Notes: generated by a model not told the origin, from the sequence alone. Shown: positions 6,915 to 15,344, counted from the first letter of the stretch. The stretch is DNA of 64,000 bases from Desulfosporosinus acididurans (GCF_001029285.1 NZ_LDZY01000001.1:248001-312000); one strand, 5' to 3'. Program-made: numbers and translations.

Positions 6915-8396
6915 TTAGCCATATAAATTTTCGTATTCTTTGATTGCAAAGGAATCTGTCATACCAGCAATATAGTCGCAAATAACTCGCAAAAGTGATG
7001 CCTTAAAATCCATTGATCCTTGTTCTTCGTCAATGGCAAAATTATGTTTTTTCTTTGTCTCAAGTATATTTCTCAAATCGCTAATATTATGGGTATTATT
7101 CGTTTCCTTACATTCTCTAAATAAGGATTGTATTGTCTTATCGGGTAACTGTTGAGGATTTGCTAAATAAGCTTTATATAGTCTTCTAATAATATATTGA
7201 GCTTTTCCATCCATACGATGTACGTTATAAGAGTTCAATACAATATCTTTCAGTTGGTCTTGGAACTTCTTATGAGCTTTGTCCAAGTCATCATTAAGAT
7301 TACTTAAATCCATAAGTCCTATAACCCTATTCGCATCATTTATATCTAAAGATAAATACTTTTTGTCAAAATCCTCCATAGTCTTTATGGAATTTTTTTG
7401 TGCAAAGTTAATAATATTTTGAGTACTTATTTCAAGTAATTTACTTACGAGAAAATTTACAATTAGCCGTGATAATTTGGGCAAAAAAAACTCAGTTTCT
7501 TTATTTATCCTGGCATCTTCAAAGTTTCTAAGATCTATCTTGGAAAAAAATTTTTCAAAATTACTTTGAACTAGATTTAAAGCTGCACTATGACTCAGCA
7601 ATTTTCCTTCGATGGCATCTTCTATATCATGATGTCTCTGAGATATTTCATCTGCCCATGCAACAGAGAATGCCTCAAAAGACCAAGCTTCCCGATCACT
7701 ATTTTTGGCAAGATAAAATTTTTTATATTTGTCAAAATAACCAAGCGAAAACTCAGAATCAAGGCATTCTGCGAACTTACTAAATTCAAAGCAGTATTTC
7801 TTATCGTCATCATTTTCTTTTGACCATTTCTTACACTCCGACCATTTTGTTTTACTATGGCTCTTTATTCCGTATAAAGTAAAATTAGTTAAATTCAAAC
7901 CTCTATCATTTATTCCCGTGCTGGGAGATTCTAAATCCATCGCAATCCTAACACTTTGTAAATTATGCTTAAATCCCTTGTCAACATCCGTTAGAAGAAT
8001 ACATGCGCCAGGTAAGCTAAAGTAATCTCTAACTAATGGATCACATCCATTCATAATTAGATTAAGAGTCCTTTCACCAACATGTCCAAATGGAGTATGT
8101 CCAAGGTCGTGAGCAAGAGCAATGGCCTCAGTTAGGTCTTGATCCAATTTTAAATTCTGAGAAATTGTTCGTGCGATTTGCGAGACTTCGAGAGTATGTG
8201 TGAGCCGATTCCTCATATGATCATCAAATCCTGATACAAAGACTTGTGTTTTTGATGACAGACGCCTGAATGCCTTGCAATATAAAATTCTATCCCTATC
8301 ACGAGTAAAATCACTTCTATATTTATGCCGAGTTTCATTTTCTTTTCGACTTACATATTTTCCAGGAGCTCTTAAGGAAAAATTCAGTTTAGTCAT
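6915..8396 (-). CDS. dgt: deoxyguanosinetriphosphate triphosphohydrolase (dGTPase)
   Basis: This HD-domain phosphohydrolase would cleave dGTP (or other dNTPs) to nucleoside and triphosphate. The metal-binding pattern is present: RLTHTLEVSQIART, then AHDLGHTPFGHVGE with the HD pair at about residues 97-98. About 493 residues fits the Dgt family. ATG 8396 is preferred because GAGGTG stands seven bases before it; an in-frame GTG three codons earlier is inside that site. Dgt enzymes can deplete dNTPs against phage, and the position in this island behind an R1 promoter supports such a role, though a housekeeping role is possible. Confidence 0.85.
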   Translation of the reverse strand: MTKLNFSLRAPGKYVSRKENETRHKYRSDFTRDRDRILYCKAFRRLSSKTQVFVSGFDDHMRNRLTHTLEVSQIARTISQNLKLDQDLTEAIALAHDLGHTPFGHVGERTLNLIMNGCDPLVRDYFSLPGACILLTDVDKGFKHNLQSVRIAMDLESPSTGINDRGLNLTNFTLYGIKSHSKTKWSECKKWSKENDDDKKYCFEFSKFAECLDSEFSLGYFDKYKKFYLAKNSDREAWSFEAFSVAWADEISQRHHDIEDAIEGKLLSHSAALNLVQSNFEKFFSKIDLRNFEDARINKETEFFLPKLSRLIVNFLVSKLLEISTQNIINFAQKNSIKTMEDFDKKYLSLDINDANRVIGLMDLSNLNDDLDKAHKKFQDQLKDIVLNSYNVHRMDGKAQYIIRRLYKAYLANPQQLPDKTIQSLFRECKETNNTHNISDLRNILETKKKHNFAIDEEQGSMDFKASLLRVICDYIAGMTDSFAIKEYENLYG

Positions 8397-8478
8397 TTTT
8401 TTCACCTCAATTTTACTCTTTTATATCATTAATTCCACAATATCCAAGAAAACGTCACTAAAAAACAATTCGTATTAA

Positions 8479-8520
8479 ATTATCGCATATCTCTCTCGCG
8501 AAGTAAGGGGAAACATGTCT
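8479..8520 (-). promoter_or_regulatory. R1 promoter/operator block, copy D (dGTPase)
   Basis: Minus strand: GTTTCCCCTTACTTCGCGAG, then TGCGATAAT, the best extended -10 of the four copies. The predicted leader to the dGTPase ATG is about 76 bases. Confidence 0.65.
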
Positions 8521-8533
8521 TTGTTCTAAAAGC

Positions 8534-8558
8534 AAAAAGACCCTATGTGGGTCTTTTT
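8534..8558. terminator. bidirectional hairpin terminator
   Basis: AAAAAGACCC-TATGT-GGGTCTTTTT lies just upstream of R1 copy D, insulating the dGTPase promoter from the divergent side. Confidence 0.75.
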
Positions 8559-8676
8559 GTTTGAAATTTTGTCGTAATACCATTATTCTTGTCGCGTGAT
8601 AGGAATATGAATTAAACTATAGAAAGTCTAAATATTCTGTTTTGCTGAGAAGTTTTTGTTAAGGAGGTTATTCACA

Positions 8677-9729
8677 ATGACTAAATTAGATCCCAAATGC
8701 TATGTACCGATCTTAAAATGGAAGAAAGGCGAACAAGAAGCCCTCAGGCATCTTGAACCTGTTAAAAAACAGTTAATTACACCTATTATTGAAGTCGTTG
8801 ATCCAGTTGACCCGAGGAAAATTGTAGATGACCTTGACTATTGTTTTCAATATCCTATTTTTCTTGATACCTTCAATGTTGAACAGTACGACATAAGTCT
8901 CCTGAAACAGATAACTGACGAATTCACAAGCCGCGGAAGGAATAGTTACCCAATTTTATACTTTGATAACTTGAGTGATAATTTCTCCATAATTTCCAGC
9001 TGCGCAAATAGGATAGCTATAAGAATTCCCGTCCCTGAGTGCGTAGATGGCCCAACTTATCAAGAAATTATAAAGGAAATTAAAAGGGTAAAATTGAAAA
9101 ATCAATCGACTTATATTGATTTAATTTTAGATTTAGGAGTAATCGATACCAGTACAGCTTCAATTTATCTTCACGCCACAATATCTCTCCTGGAGGACTA
9201 TCTGATTAATGAGGACTTTTATGACAGGATCATCATTGCCGTAACTTCATTCCCTGAGGATTTACAATCAGTACCAAAGTCGGGATCTGAAGAATATAGC
9301 AGAATTGACTTCTCTCTCTTTGTTAAATTAATAAGTCTCAATAATCTGAAAAATATTCGTGAACGTATGATCTATTCAGACTATGGTGTTACAAAATTCT
9401 CCGATTCGGATATTGACTTCAGTAAATTGCGGTATGGTATTTTGCCCAAAGTAAGATATACTACCGATAAGACATATTGGGTCCTTAAAGGAGAAAAGGA
9501 CATTGTTACTCGCGTAATGATTAAAAGTTATGTTGATTTAGCAAAGGAAATTTCTCTTTCTCCTAAATATTACGGAGAGACATTCTCATTCGGAGATTTG
9601 GATATTAAGGAAAGAGCTTTTGGTTTAAATAAAAAAGGTCCTGGTGGAAACAAAGATTGGGTTACGATATCGGCAAATCACCATATAGTTGTTTTAATTC
9701 AACAGCTTTCCACTCTTCTCGGGATTTAA
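8677..9729 (+). CDS. beta family protein (sce7725-like)
   Basis: The 350-residue protein begins MTKLDPKCYVPILKWKKGEQ, the typical opening of the phage T4 beta protein family (sce7725-like), and keeps the recurring TIM-barrel-like pattern of Ile/Asp strands. I chose ATG 8677 because AAGGAGG lies ten bases upstream. Members are often found next to sce7726-family genes in mobile islands; that partner is present here, convergent and overlapping at the 3' ends by 68 bases. The biochemical function is not known; a defence pair is an inference from context. Confidence 0.72.
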   Translation: MTKLDPKCYVPILKWKKGEQEALRHLEPVKKQLITPIIEVVDPVDPRKIVDDLDYCFQYPIFLDTFNVEQYDISLLKQITDEFTSRGRNSYPILYFDNLSDNFSIISSCANRIAIRIPVPECVDGPTYQEIIKEIKRVKLKNQSTYIDLILDLGVIDTSTASIYLHATISLLEDYLINEDFYDRIIIAVTSFPEDLQSVPKSGSEEYSRIDFSLFVKLISLNNLKNIRERMIYSDYGVTKFSDSDIDFSKLRYGILPKVRYTTDKTYWVLKGEKDIVTRVMIKSYVDLAKEISLSPKYYGETFSFGDLDIKERAFGLNKKGPGGNKDWVTISANHHIVVLIQQLSTLLGI

Positions 9730-10276
9730 TGGATTTTCGGACAAAATCTTTGATAACTGTACAATCTATCTTTTCGACAGCAACTCTACCAAGTTGCTGT
9801 CGTGTTTTACTCTTTATTCCTTTACAAATACCATTTATCATCAAAAGACTAATCAATTCTTCCTTCCACAATAGCTGAGATACTGAGAAAATATCAACTG
9901 AAGGGTTTATTTTGGCCTGTCTTTTCCTTACAAGACGAGCTTCATTTTTGTTTTTCTCAACGGAATAAATTCCCCAGAACTCAGGGATCAATGTATTGAC
10001 TTTTTCTAAATGGTCGTTTGCTGCAACTATAGAAACTGTGTCAAAAATCATATTATATGCCTTGATTTGATATGGAAGTCTTTCAAGTGAATCTCTTTCG
10101 CTCTTTATTTCGTATCCATGCATTTTTCCATTAACAACCGCAACATCCACCCTTGAAGATCCATAACAAATGTCCATTTCATAAATCAATTTGGTAGAAG
10201 GATCTGAGGTAAAATGTTTCATGTTAAGAAACTTTTCAACTAAAAGTTTTCGAATATCCTTATCATAAACTTTCAC
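9662..10276 (-). CDS. sce7726 family protein, PD-(D/E)XK nuclease-like
   Basis: The protein (204 residues from the GTG) contains SRVDVAVVNGKMHGYEIKSE, in which VDVAVV and YEIK fit the D...ExK active site of PD-(D/E)XK nucleases, followed by SLERLPYQI. This matches the sce7726 family. GTG 10276 is preferred because GGAGG lies eight bases before it; the longer ATG at 10297 has no site and would place the Shine-Dalgarno inside the gene. It faces the beta family gene tail-to-tail and shares its last 68 bases with it, so the two transcripts are antisense at the ends. Confidence 0.7.
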   Translation of the reverse strand: MKVYDKDIRKLLVEKFLNMKHFTSDPSTKLIYEMDICYGSSRVDVAVVNGKMHGYEIKSERDSLERLPYQIKAYNMIFDTVSIVAANDHLEKVNTLIPEFWGIYSVEKNKNEARLVRKRQAKINPSVDIFSVSQLLWKEELISLLMINGICKGIKSKTRQQLGRVAVEKIDCTVIKDFVRKSIKSREEWKAVELKQLYGDLPIS

Positions 10277-10426
10277 CGACATCACCTCCACTCCCATGCT
10301 AGTACTATTATTATCTTCAAGCTTGTTACTGTCAATGGTTACTGTATGCCCAGATTCTTAAACTATAGACATAATCCTATTTTATCCCTAGCGCTTCTTC
10401 AAACTAAGTAGGTTCAAAACCAGAAA

Positions 10427-10489
10427 AATTCCTCCCTCGCATAATCGAGAGAGGAATTCATTCACTTAGCGTCGGCCGGCACCGACGCT
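10427..10489 (-). terminator. two tandem hairpins after the LLH holin gene
   Basis: AGCGTCGG/CCGACGCT at 10468-10489 is followed on the minus strand by AATTCCTC...GAGGAATT with TTTTT. Together they end the lysis cassette transcript. Confidence 0.7.
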
Positions 10490-10493
10490 TCTA

Positions 10494-11159
10494 TTATGCA
10501 GGTTGTTGGGCTTGGGCTTGCGAATCTGACTGAGCAACTTGAGTGTCAGAAGTGTCCTGAGCTGGTTGGGCAGCCTGCGGGGTCACGGCACCCGAGAAAG
10601 CTTGAGCCGTCTGATTAATCGCTTGTTGAACTGCATCATTCGCGGCTTGCGTCGCAATAGGAGTAACAACCTGCTTGACCTTAGTAGCAATGGCCTGGCT
10701 AACTGCTTGATCGGGTGCAGTTTGGCCTGCTTCTTCAGAAGATGCACTCGAATTCATATCAAAGACACCGGTTTCTATCATATCCTTAACGGCTTTTTGA
10801 ATTTCAAGAGTTGGTTCGTATCCGGCAATCTTAAGCATATTCATAGCAGCATCATAGGCGTTTTGATTTCGTTGATCTTTCGTGATCTGGCTACTATTGT
10901 ATTTCTGCTCAGCAGAATGAACGCATACCTGGGCAAATTGGATAATCTTATCGGCGGCAGACTCGACAGGGGCCGGAAGAACGAGTTTACCAATGTCATC
11001 ATTAACGACCTTCGCTTCACTGATAACGGTTTCGGCAGTTGAAAGAATTGCCTGGGGATCTTTACCGGACTTCTTAAGGTATCCCAATCCTAAACCTACT
11101 CCAGCGCCAACGACTAAACTTCCGACAGAAATTAATAACATAATAAGTGTTGAATTCAT
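10494..11159 (-). CDS. phage holin, LLH family
   Basis: The 221-residue protein has one N-terminal membrane span (about residues 4-28, rich in Gly/Val/Leu, ending GLGYLKKSG), a helical soluble middle and an Ala/Gln-rich low-complexity tail. This arrangement fits Holin_LLH proteins that permeabilise the membrane for a lysin. The ATG has AGGAGG about eleven bases upstream. The lysin and a second holin lie upstream on the same strand. Confidence 0.7.
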   Translation of the reverse strand: MNSTLIMLLISVGSLVVGAGVGLGLGYLKKSGKDPQAILSTAETVISEAKVVNDDIGKLVLPAPVESAADKIIQFAQVCVHSAEQKYNSSQITKDQRNQNAYDAAMNMLKIAGYEPTLEIQKAVKDMIETGVFDMNSSASSEEAGQTAPDQAVSQAIATKVKQVVTPIATQAANDAVQQAINQTAQAFSGAVTPQAAQPAQDTSDTQVAQSDSQAQAQQPA

Positions 11160-11199
11160 AATGATAAAACCTCCTAAAATTTAATTATGGCAATAGGAA

Positions 11200-11522
11200 A
11201 GCAGGCCATCTCTGACCTGCTCGTTTTAAATCCTGCCTGCCGGGACAGGAAGAATTACTTTACTTTATAACGAAAATATAGATTTTGCTTGACTAAAAAA
11301 GTCAAGCATTTCCCATTAATCAAGGGTATAAGTCAAGTTCGCTTGATAAAATTAACTAAATATGCTGCTCTACTTGAAGGGTTAGCGTTATCAAGTGGAC
11401 ATATTTTTTGGCATATTTTACTTAATATCTGACAAGGTGCACTCCCAAGCTATTGATATAAGCCTAACCAAGCCTTTTTATTTCATTGAAAATTCCTGGC
11501 CAAATCGCAAGCGCTTGCGAAT
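11200..11522. other. intergenic region within the lysis cassette
   Basis: No gene is visible. The stretch holds hairpins AGCAGG/CCTGCT at 11200-11221 and GCTTGACT-N5-AGTCAAGC at 11287-11307, the latter a possible terminator or operator, and a perfect palindrome GCAAGCGCTTGC near 11507-11518 right after the lysin stop. Confidence 0.4.
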
Positions 11523-12395
11523 TTAGCCTAGATATTTTTTCACAGCAGCTGCCGTGCCAAACTTATCATCGCCGCTCAGCAGCGTTTCGTTCGGATGCCC
11601 TGTCGTTGCTCCGCCAACTGTGATCAGATGTTTAGCTTTCATGGCATCGGCAGGCGGTGTAGCATTATGTGACGGCCGCACGAATAAAGCACAGTTGCCA
11701 TTACTCCGTGAAACGTCAATGGCTGACCAAAAATCTTCCTCGGTATCCATCAAAACTGCTACTTCTAAATTCATGTTCTCGCTCCCTTTCTCTACAGCTG
11801 TATTCGCTGTTGTTTCGACGATCCATAGCCCAGCATCGTCATTGACATAATCTTTGTCGCAGGCCACCCCGGCAACAGTTACATTGTTACTGTATTGGTA
11901 GATATGGTTAGGTGCCTGTTTACCATAGCTCCAAGCGTAAGTTTGAAAATATCGATCCGGCGGGTAATCTGCACTCTTAGCGGCTACCATGACCGCGTAA
12001 GAGCCATAAATCCCAACTAAGTATTTGCCGGTTAACACAGTATGGACACCACGTAAATACTCCTTAATGGCGGGCATGTCTTCCGGCTGGGCCTCATAAT
12101 CGACGGTAAAATATATCGCTATGCCCTTAGGAGCACCGAGATATTCAGCTTCAGCCAGGGCAAACTGAGCGTCTGATATTCCTCTTAGGTAATTAAAGTA
12201 ACTCGACTTCGTTGGCGATAACTCAAGGATTAGAAACAACGCCAAGCCAGCGTCTAAGATTGCCTTGGCTTCTGTTACGGTTAAGCCGTTCCAGAGGTTG
12301 CGGCCTAAGTAACGCCCGACCGCTTTTATTCCCGCGCTCTTTAGAGCTTGTACATTCGCTGGGGTTAACTTGGTCGCGCAATCTATACCATTCAT
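11523..12395 (-). CDS. phage-type lysin with DUF1906 glycoside-hydrolase-like domain
   Basis: Residues 1-190 (MNGIDCATKLTPANVQALKS, then KAVGRYLGRN and GIAIYFTVDYEAQ) match the DUF1906/Rv2525c-like glycoside-hydrolase fold used by phage endolysins against peptidoglycan. The last 90 residues contain NCALFVRPSHNATPPADAM and LITVGGATTGHPNETLLSG, resembling a CWB2-like cell-wall-binding segment. The ATG overlaps the stop of the upstream holin by four bases, so the two are translationally coupled. Confidence 0.8.
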   Translation of the reverse strand: MNGIDCATKLTPANVQALKSAGIKAVGRYLGRNLWNGLTVTEAKAILDAGLALFLILELSPTKSSYFNYLRGISDAQFALAEAEYLGAPKGIAIYFTVDYEAQPEDMPAIKEYLRGVHTVLTGKYLVGIYGSYAVMVAAKSADYPPDRYFQTYAWSYGKQAPNHIYQYSNNVTVAGVACDKDYVNDDAGLWIVETTANTAVEKGSENMNLEVAVLMDTEEDFWSAIDVSRSNGNCALFVRPSHNATPPADAMKAKHLITVGGATTGHPNETLLSGDDKFGTAAAVKKYLG

Positions 12396-12799
12396 TTTTC
12401 TTCTCCTTTCTCTTGTAGTTGCTGAAAAATACTTTTAAATTTTGGCGGCATTCTAAGACCAATCTTTCCAACGTTCTCAATCATTGAAATCCCTTCGCGC
12501 CCGGCATAGTAGTACATCGCCAGCGTTCTTAAGACCGGACCTGTGTTGCCAAAAAGCTTATCCAAAAGAACTGCTAAGGCGACAAGAGAAAGAATAACAA
12601 TCTTTCTAATGCCGCCCCAAAACATGACTTCGGAATTTACTTTTTTCTGTCTTACCGCCCCCAAGAAGCCGGTAATATAGTCTAAGACCATAAGGTAAAC
12701 AAGAACCTTTAACGCGATATCCCACCCACCGCACCAAGCCGTAATGGCCGTCCCTATCGCGGCAAACGTTGTTTTGAAAATGAATTCCTTTTCGTTCAT
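12392..12799 (-). CDS. phage holin, phage_holin_4 (TcdE-like) family
   Basis: The protein of 135 residues has hydrophobic spans at about 26-50, 65-85 and 95-115 and the family motif LDYITGFLGAVRQKKVNSEV. It belongs to the toxin-secretion/phage-lysis holins. I prefer ATG 12799 because GGAGG stands five bases before it. It is the first gene of the lysis cassette; no capsid, tail or replication genes follow, so this is either a prophage remnant or a domesticated lysis module. Confidence 0.82.
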   Translation of the reverse strand: MNEKEFIFKTTFAAIGTAITAWCGGWDIALKVLVYLMVLDYITGFLGAVRQKKVNSEVMFWGGIRKIVILSLVALAVLLDKLFGNTGPVLRTLAMYYYAGREGISMIENVGKIGLRMPPKFKSIFQQLQEKGEEK

Positions 12800-13057
12800 A
12801 TCTGCCTCCATGTATTGAAATTCTAGGGCATAAGAAAAACGCCCTTATTCAGAGCGTTTGCTGGGCATAATGAGTCTTTATCGAAGGTTTATTTGCATCT
12901 AAAATGCTCCCTTTCATAAATTAACGAATTTAAATAATTTGGATCCATTAATTTACTCCTAATAAAGGAAAAAATGTTTCTTTGTAGAAGAATTATTCCA
13001 GAACCTAGTGCGTGTCAAATAGGTCTATAAAATATTCATGGAGGGAGAAGCTGTATA

Positions 13058-14140
13058 ATGATAATACAATGGATTGTAAAAAACCAAACAATAGCTTTTT
13101 TCGTTATTTTGTGTAGTATCGCTGGAATAATCTTTCCAATAATAAGCCATAAAAGGGAATGGTTAAAAAGAGTCATACTAGGTATGTTTGTTATCTTTAT
13201 TATCATTATATCTATAGATAAAATAATAGACGTTAAGGCAGCTATAAATATTACGGAAGCAAATACGGTAGCGTCAACACAACCACAGGCACAAGCTCCG
13301 ACTCCAACTCAGACCCAAACACAAGCTCCAACTCAGACCCAAACACAGTCCCCAACTCAGACCCAAACACAGTCCCCAACTCAGACTCAAACACAGTCCC
13401 CAACTCAGACTCAAACACAGTCCCCAACTCAGACTCAAACACAGTCCCCAACTCAAACTCAAACACAGTCCCCAACTCAAACTCAAACTCAGTCCCCAAC
13501 TCAGACTCAAACACAGTCCCCAACTCAAACTCAAACACAGTCCCCAACTCAAACTCAAACTCAGTCCCCAACTCAGACTCAAACACAGTCCCCAACTCAA
13601 ACTCAAACACAGTCCATAACGATTAGCCCTTCCAGAATAAATAAGCAAACAGATAACTATGATTCTATTGTAATCACAGGTTACAATACACACTTCTCAC
13701 AAGACCGAACACATTTACAAATTTTATATTACGGAATAGAAGACGCTATTGGTGGATCAAAACTTAATGTTCTTAGCCCGACTAAAGCGGAATTACTCAA
13801 TTTCGGGGGTGGTAGATCTACGGGGGAATACCAAATAACCTTGTCTACTGATGGAGAATCCCAGAATACAACGCTTTTAATAGTTACAAACCTCCCTACA
13901 GGTGCGATTAGAGGCACGGTCGTGGATGCGAACAACAAACCTGTTGCTAATGCTACTATTGAAGTTATACTTAATAATAGTACAATGCGGACATCAACCA
14001 ATCAAAATGGCCAATTTGAAATGGGTGATTTGCCAGTGGGTAGTTTGACCATTTTTGCCCAAGGAAATAGTGCTCAGGGGGAAACTATTGTCCAAGTAAA
14101 TGAAAATAGTTTAGGATCTTGCACCATTCAATTGCGATAA
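13058..14140 (+). CDS. membrane-anchored protein with PTQTQTQS repeats and carboxypeptidase-regulatory-like domain
   Basis: The 360-residue protein starts with two hydrophobic spans (about residues 10-30 and 37-52). It then has a long hydrophilic Pro/Thr/Gln/Ser linker made of 8-residue units, an IPT/TIG-like beta domain (about 190-280), and a C-terminal GTVVDANNKPVANATIEVIL segment typical of CarboxypepD_reg-like folds. It would place the beta domains outside the membrane on a flexible stalk. GGAGGG precedes the ATG by about eleven bases. It is divergent from the lysis cassette. No enzymatic motif is seen. Confidence 0.72.
   Translation: MIIQWIVKNQTIAFFVILCSIAGIIFPIISHKREWLKRVILGMFVIFIIIISIDKIIDVKAAINITEANTVASTQPQAQAPTPTQTQTQAPTQTQTQSPTQTQTQSPTQTQTQSPTQTQTQSPTQTQTQSPTQTQTQSPTQTQTQSPTQTQTQSPTQTQTQSPTQTQTQSPTQTQTQSPTQTQTQSITISPSRINKQTDNYDSIVITGYNTHFSQDRTHLQILYYGIEDAIGGSKLNVLSPTKAELLNFGGGRSTGEYQITLSTDGESQNTTLLIVTNLPTGAIRGTVVDANNKPVANATIEVILNNSTMRTSTNQNGQFEMGDLPVGSLTIFAQGNSAQGETIVQVNENSLGSCTIQLR
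13323..13610 (+). repeat. 24-bp tandem repeat encoding PTQTQTQS units
   Basis: Twelve 24-base units (CAGTCCCCAACTCAGACTCA type) lie in frame; the first encodes Ala in place of the Ser before Pro. Units differ only at a few silent sites (CAG/CAA, ACA/ACT, ACC/ACT), and pairs of identical variants recur, which points to recent unit duplication. Confidence 0.95.
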
Positions 14141-14320
14141 TATCAATGTTTAAATTATATATTCCATAAAAAAACGAAAATTTTTAAAAGTTTTCTTTTA
14201 TTACTATATATGTTTTTAACAACTGATACATGAAGATTATTGCGATTTCCGAAACAGCTACCGTTCATGTTCTAAATTCGATTTTCCTCAAAAGTAAAAC
14301 TAAAAGTAGTAGTATTCTTC

Positions 14321-14351
14321 ACAAGGTTTCCGTAATAACAGGAAGCCTTGT
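14321..14351 (+). terminator. hairpin terminator
   Basis: ACAAGGTTTCC/GGAAGCCTTGT is followed by TTTT, 180 bases after the repeat-protein gene. Confidence 0.65.
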
Positions 14352-14423
14352 TTTGCAATGGTTTAGGCAACTCAAATGATATCGGTATAGCTAACTTTTC
14401 GGGAAACATAGTGATGCTAACTC

Positions 14424-14693
14424 TTGACTAATTTTTGAAATCCTTTTGTATCATAACTATATTAAAGGAAAGAAAAGCCGCTTTAATAGAGACTCTACAG
14501 GTTGTTACATGTATGCTACTTCTCATTAAAACCATAAGGAAACGGCTGACAGGGTAAAGACGCTCGTTGCAAGCCAAAAGGAACATTTTTGCTCAGCGGG
14601 CGAAATGGTGGGTACGTGAGTATTTCCAGATTCGCTAAACTCCCAACTATAGAACGCCTTAATCGAAGGACGCCCTTCGATTAAGGCGTTCTT
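14424..14693 (+). ncRNA. candidate structured non-coding RNA
   Basis: No open frame with a ribosome site exists here, yet a promoter-like TTGACT (14424) with TTGTAT/TATCAT (14446-14454) precedes about 230 bases that end in a perfect 19-bp hairpin plus TTT (14651-14693). Internal pairings are visible: AGCCG near 14476 with CGGCT near 14542, and CGCTCG with CGGGCG. I could not match it to 6S, SRP, tmRNA, T-box or a riboswitch class by eye. It could be a free RNA or a leader that lost its gene; the downstream gene is on the opposite strand. Confidence 0.45.
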
Positions 14694-14717
14694 TGCACAT
14701 AATGCGTCTACTGCCTA

Positions 14718-14760
14718 GGAAAAGACCTACTTGGTTTTTATACCAAGTACAGGTCTTTCC
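14718..14760. repeat. long inverted repeat
   Basis: GGAAAAGACCTACTTGG and CCAAGTACAGGTCTTTCC flank an 8-base loop. There is no T run, so it may be a terminator for the acetyltransferase remnant or an insertion end. Confidence 0.45.
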
Positions 14761-14824
14761 ACAAATAGGATCAGAAGTAAGTGTAATAAAGTTATGCTCA
14801 AACCCCTATCAAAGTTTTTCGCTA

Positions 14825-15344
14825 TTATATAATAAATGAATACATTAACTCTCTTGCAATTTCTGATGTTTTCGGATATTGCCTTACCCCATCGTCCTTC
14901 ACTAAGGTTAATCCAATTTTCCCCATAACTTTACATGAGGCAGCGTTCCTAAAATCGCAATGTGCCACTAAATTAGAAACTTTTAGTTCATTTACTGCAA
15001 AGTCCTTTACTGCCATAGCCGCCTCAGTTGCATAACCATTACCCCAATTATTTTTTATTAATTATCCAGCCTAATTCGGCATAAGTTCGCTGTTCATTCA
15101 AATAAACAGAAACAGCACCAATTTGTTTTTCTTCAATGGCAAATTCATAAAATTTTAACTGGTCTTTCTTCCACTCATTTGTGATACGCGTTAAAAAATG
15201 CGATGTTTCTTCTATTGTATCATTTGGCAAATGTATCATATATTTAGTGTTTTCAACATCTGATGCATATTCATGAACAGTGTCTAGATCTTCAATATCT
15301 AATGGTCGTAAAACTAACCTTTCAGTTTTTAGTACAAAAGACAT
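14825..15344 (-). pseudogene. GNAT acetyltransferase (RimJ/RimL type), frameshifted
   Basis: The N-terminal frame (MSFVLKTERLVLRPLDIEDL to ELGWIINKK, stop at 15048) continues one base out of frame as WGNGYATEAAMAVKDF and ends at 14825. Removing one A from the six-base run at 15051-15056 restores WIINKNNWGNGYATEAA, the acetyl-CoA-binding motif, and a full protein of about 173 residues. The gene would acetylate an amino group (ribosomal protein or antibiotic). Homopolymer slippage in nature or in sequencing are both possible. AAGGAG lies upstream of the ATG. Confidence 0.8.

Noticed and set aside
13251-13693. Long minus-strand frames across the 24-bp repeat
   Set aside because: They only mirror the repeat (period divisible by three keeps every frame open); no ribosome site, and the plus frame has a proper start, membrane anchor and folded domain.
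14580-14640. T-box leader (GGTGGGTACGTGAG resembles the T-box sequence)
   Set aside because: The match is poor, no specifier loop was found and no aminoacyl-tRNA synthetase or amino acid gene follows.
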